Shown: positions 5,734-6,472 of the stretch, piece by piece | Layout of the letters: each line of letters begins with the position of its first letter | Numbering within the stretch: the stretch's first letter is position 1 | Assembly: GCA_016872125.1 (NCBI GenBank) | Contig: VHBD01000087.1 | Location: 1-6,472 of the forward strand | DNA: 6,472 bases | Source of the DNA: Sphingomonadales bacterium | GTDB lineage: Bacteria; Bacteroidota; Bacteroidia; UBA7662 | Reading direction: 5' to 3' | Made by a program: the position numbers and the translations under genes | Notes under the pieces: generated by a model | The model's input: the letters and a program-made list of their open reading frames with translations, nothing else | Databases searched by the model: none | What the model was told of the DNA's origin: nothing

Positions 5734-6472
5734 ATGCGCCTTTCCGCCTTTATATTCAGTTTAGCGGTCTGTGGCATTTCGGTTATCCCAAATGGAATAG
5801 CGAATGGAGTAACAGCTACGCCCTCTAATTTCCCAAAGTTGCCTACTCATGCGGATTCCAGCCTAATCCAAGACAATTCGGTCCGTCAAGGCCATAACAG
5901 ATGGTATGATAAACTAACCAACCTCGCCAATTCCAAGGTGCTTCCATCCCCTGCATTTGGACGCTCACCCGAAACAGGAATCTTGATTGGTGGCGGGGTC
6001 TTCTATGCAACACAACTCAACCAAGACCCTTTGGCAAGGAAATCGCAAATCAGTGTTGCCGGAGCCTATACCCAACGCAAACAATGGATTTTGACCCAAT
6101 CGGGCTTGCTTTCGATCGGCAATGATCGTCACATTCTTCAATGGAACTTGGGGTGGCGCAATTTCTTTGATCGATATTACGGCCTTGAATCGGAGGTTAG
6201 CCCCGAGCATTTCATACCGTACCGCTTTGAAACCCTAAACTTTCATGCAACCCTGCTCACCCGCATCGCCCACAGTCCCCATTTCATGGGTCCGGTTCTG
6301 CGCTTCAACAGCATGTACCATACGGCCTGGGAAGAAGATCCAACGACACGACAATGGCAACGCCCCCCCGGCTACGATAGCCACGCCACCGTCGGATTGG
6401 GAGCGCGTTGGGTTCACGATACCCGCCTACAATTGATCAACCCCAGGCAAGGACATTGGTACGAGTTTGCCT
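5734..6472 (+). CDS. BamA/TamA (D15)-family outer-membrane barrel protein, 3' end cut by window edge
   Basis: An open frame from ATG 5734 reads 246 codons to the window edge without a stop. The N-terminus MRLSAFIFSLAVCGISVIP is a signal peptide, probably cut near residue 25. A short linker (~40 residues) leads to PSPAFGRSPETGILIGGG (71-88), which resembles the first strand of Bacteroidota surface-antigen/BamA barrels, including the 'PE-T-G' turn. Alternating hydrophobic strands follow (KSQISVAGAYTQRKQWIL, 103-120; HILQWNLGWRNFFDRYYG, 133-150). Near the cut end ARWVHDTRLQLINPRQGHWYEF (224-245) fits the family pattern D-x-R-x-x-x-x-x-P-x-x-G. No POTRA domain fits before the barrel, so this is a POTRA-less member. 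Its substrate or partner is unknown. The start lies one base after the sixA stop (TAACATG), so the two genes are almost certainly one transcript. Confidence 0.82.
   Translation, partial: MRLSAFIFSLAVCGISVIPNGIANGVTATPSNFPKLPTHADSSLIQDNSVRQGHNRWYDKLTNLANSKVLPSPAFGRSPETGILIGGGVFYATQLNQDPLARKSQISVAGAYTQRKQWILTQSGLLSIGNDRHILQWNLGWRNFFDRYYGLESEVSPEHFIPYRFETLNFHATLLTRIAHSPHFMGPVLRFNSMYHTAWEEDPTTRQWQRPPGYDSHATVGLGARWVHDTRLQLINPRQGHWYEFA

Noticed and set aside
5724..5814. Direct repeat of ATGGAGTAACA at 5724-5734 and 5804-5814
   Set aside because: One copy is formed by the sixA stop and the next start, the other by codons in a signal-peptide region. A few 11-base matches are expected by chance in a window of this size.
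1..6472. A mobile element, defence island or other new multi-gene system
   Set aside because: All genes but one match known core or common Bacteroidota families, and I saw no transposase, integrase, terminal repeats, CRISPR repeats or abrupt change in composition.

Overview
The window looks like ordinary core chromosome of a member of the Bacteroidota. The evidence is a recognisable gldH gliding-motility lipoprotein, a RicT/PSP1-family protein of the Bacteroidota type placed between holB and gldH, a secreted protein whose end resembles a type IX secretion (T9SS) sorting tail, promoter elements of the Bacteroidota form TAnnTTTG, and start codons without Shine-Dalgarno sequences. I cannot place it below phylum from this sequence. 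Two genes run off the window: a DUF4920-like exported protein at the left edge and a BamA/TamA-like outer-membrane barrel at the right edge.

Layout from left to right. (1) The 5' part of a minus-strand DUF4920-like gene (1-320) is divergent from rpsT, ribosomal protein S20 (402-656, plus), across an 81-bp gap that holds back-to-back promoters. (2) A strong intrinsic terminator (686-719) follows rpsT and almost touches the start of radC (729-1493, plus). Sixteen bases after radC comes a gene for a small secreted protein of unknown function (1510-2211, plus). (3) A minus-strand cluster, transcribed holB (5185-3989), ricT (3948-2734), gldH (2725-2267), encodes the DNA polymerase III delta' clamp-loader subunit, a PSP1-domain protein and the GldH lipoprotein. 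It converges on the secreted-protein gene. (4) Divergent from holB, a plus-strand pair encodes a SixA-type histidine phosphatase (5226-5732) and, one base after its stop, a D15/BamA-family barrel protein (5734 to beyond the window).

How the genes relate: most are housekeeping functions (translation, clamp loading, possible DNA repair) beside envelope functions (GldH, exported DUF4920-like protein, barrel, secreted protein). The holB-ricT-gldH order is a familiar Bacteroidota neighbourhood. I see no RNA genes, CRISPR arrays, insertion sequences, prophage or defence genes, and no clear new system. The items worth a second look are small: promoter and terminator arrangements around rpsT and radC, a possibly leaderless holB start, the uncharacterised secreted protein, the tight sixA-barrel pairing, and the cysteine-rich N-terminus of the RicT homologue. 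No stretch longer than 300 bases lacks a gene.
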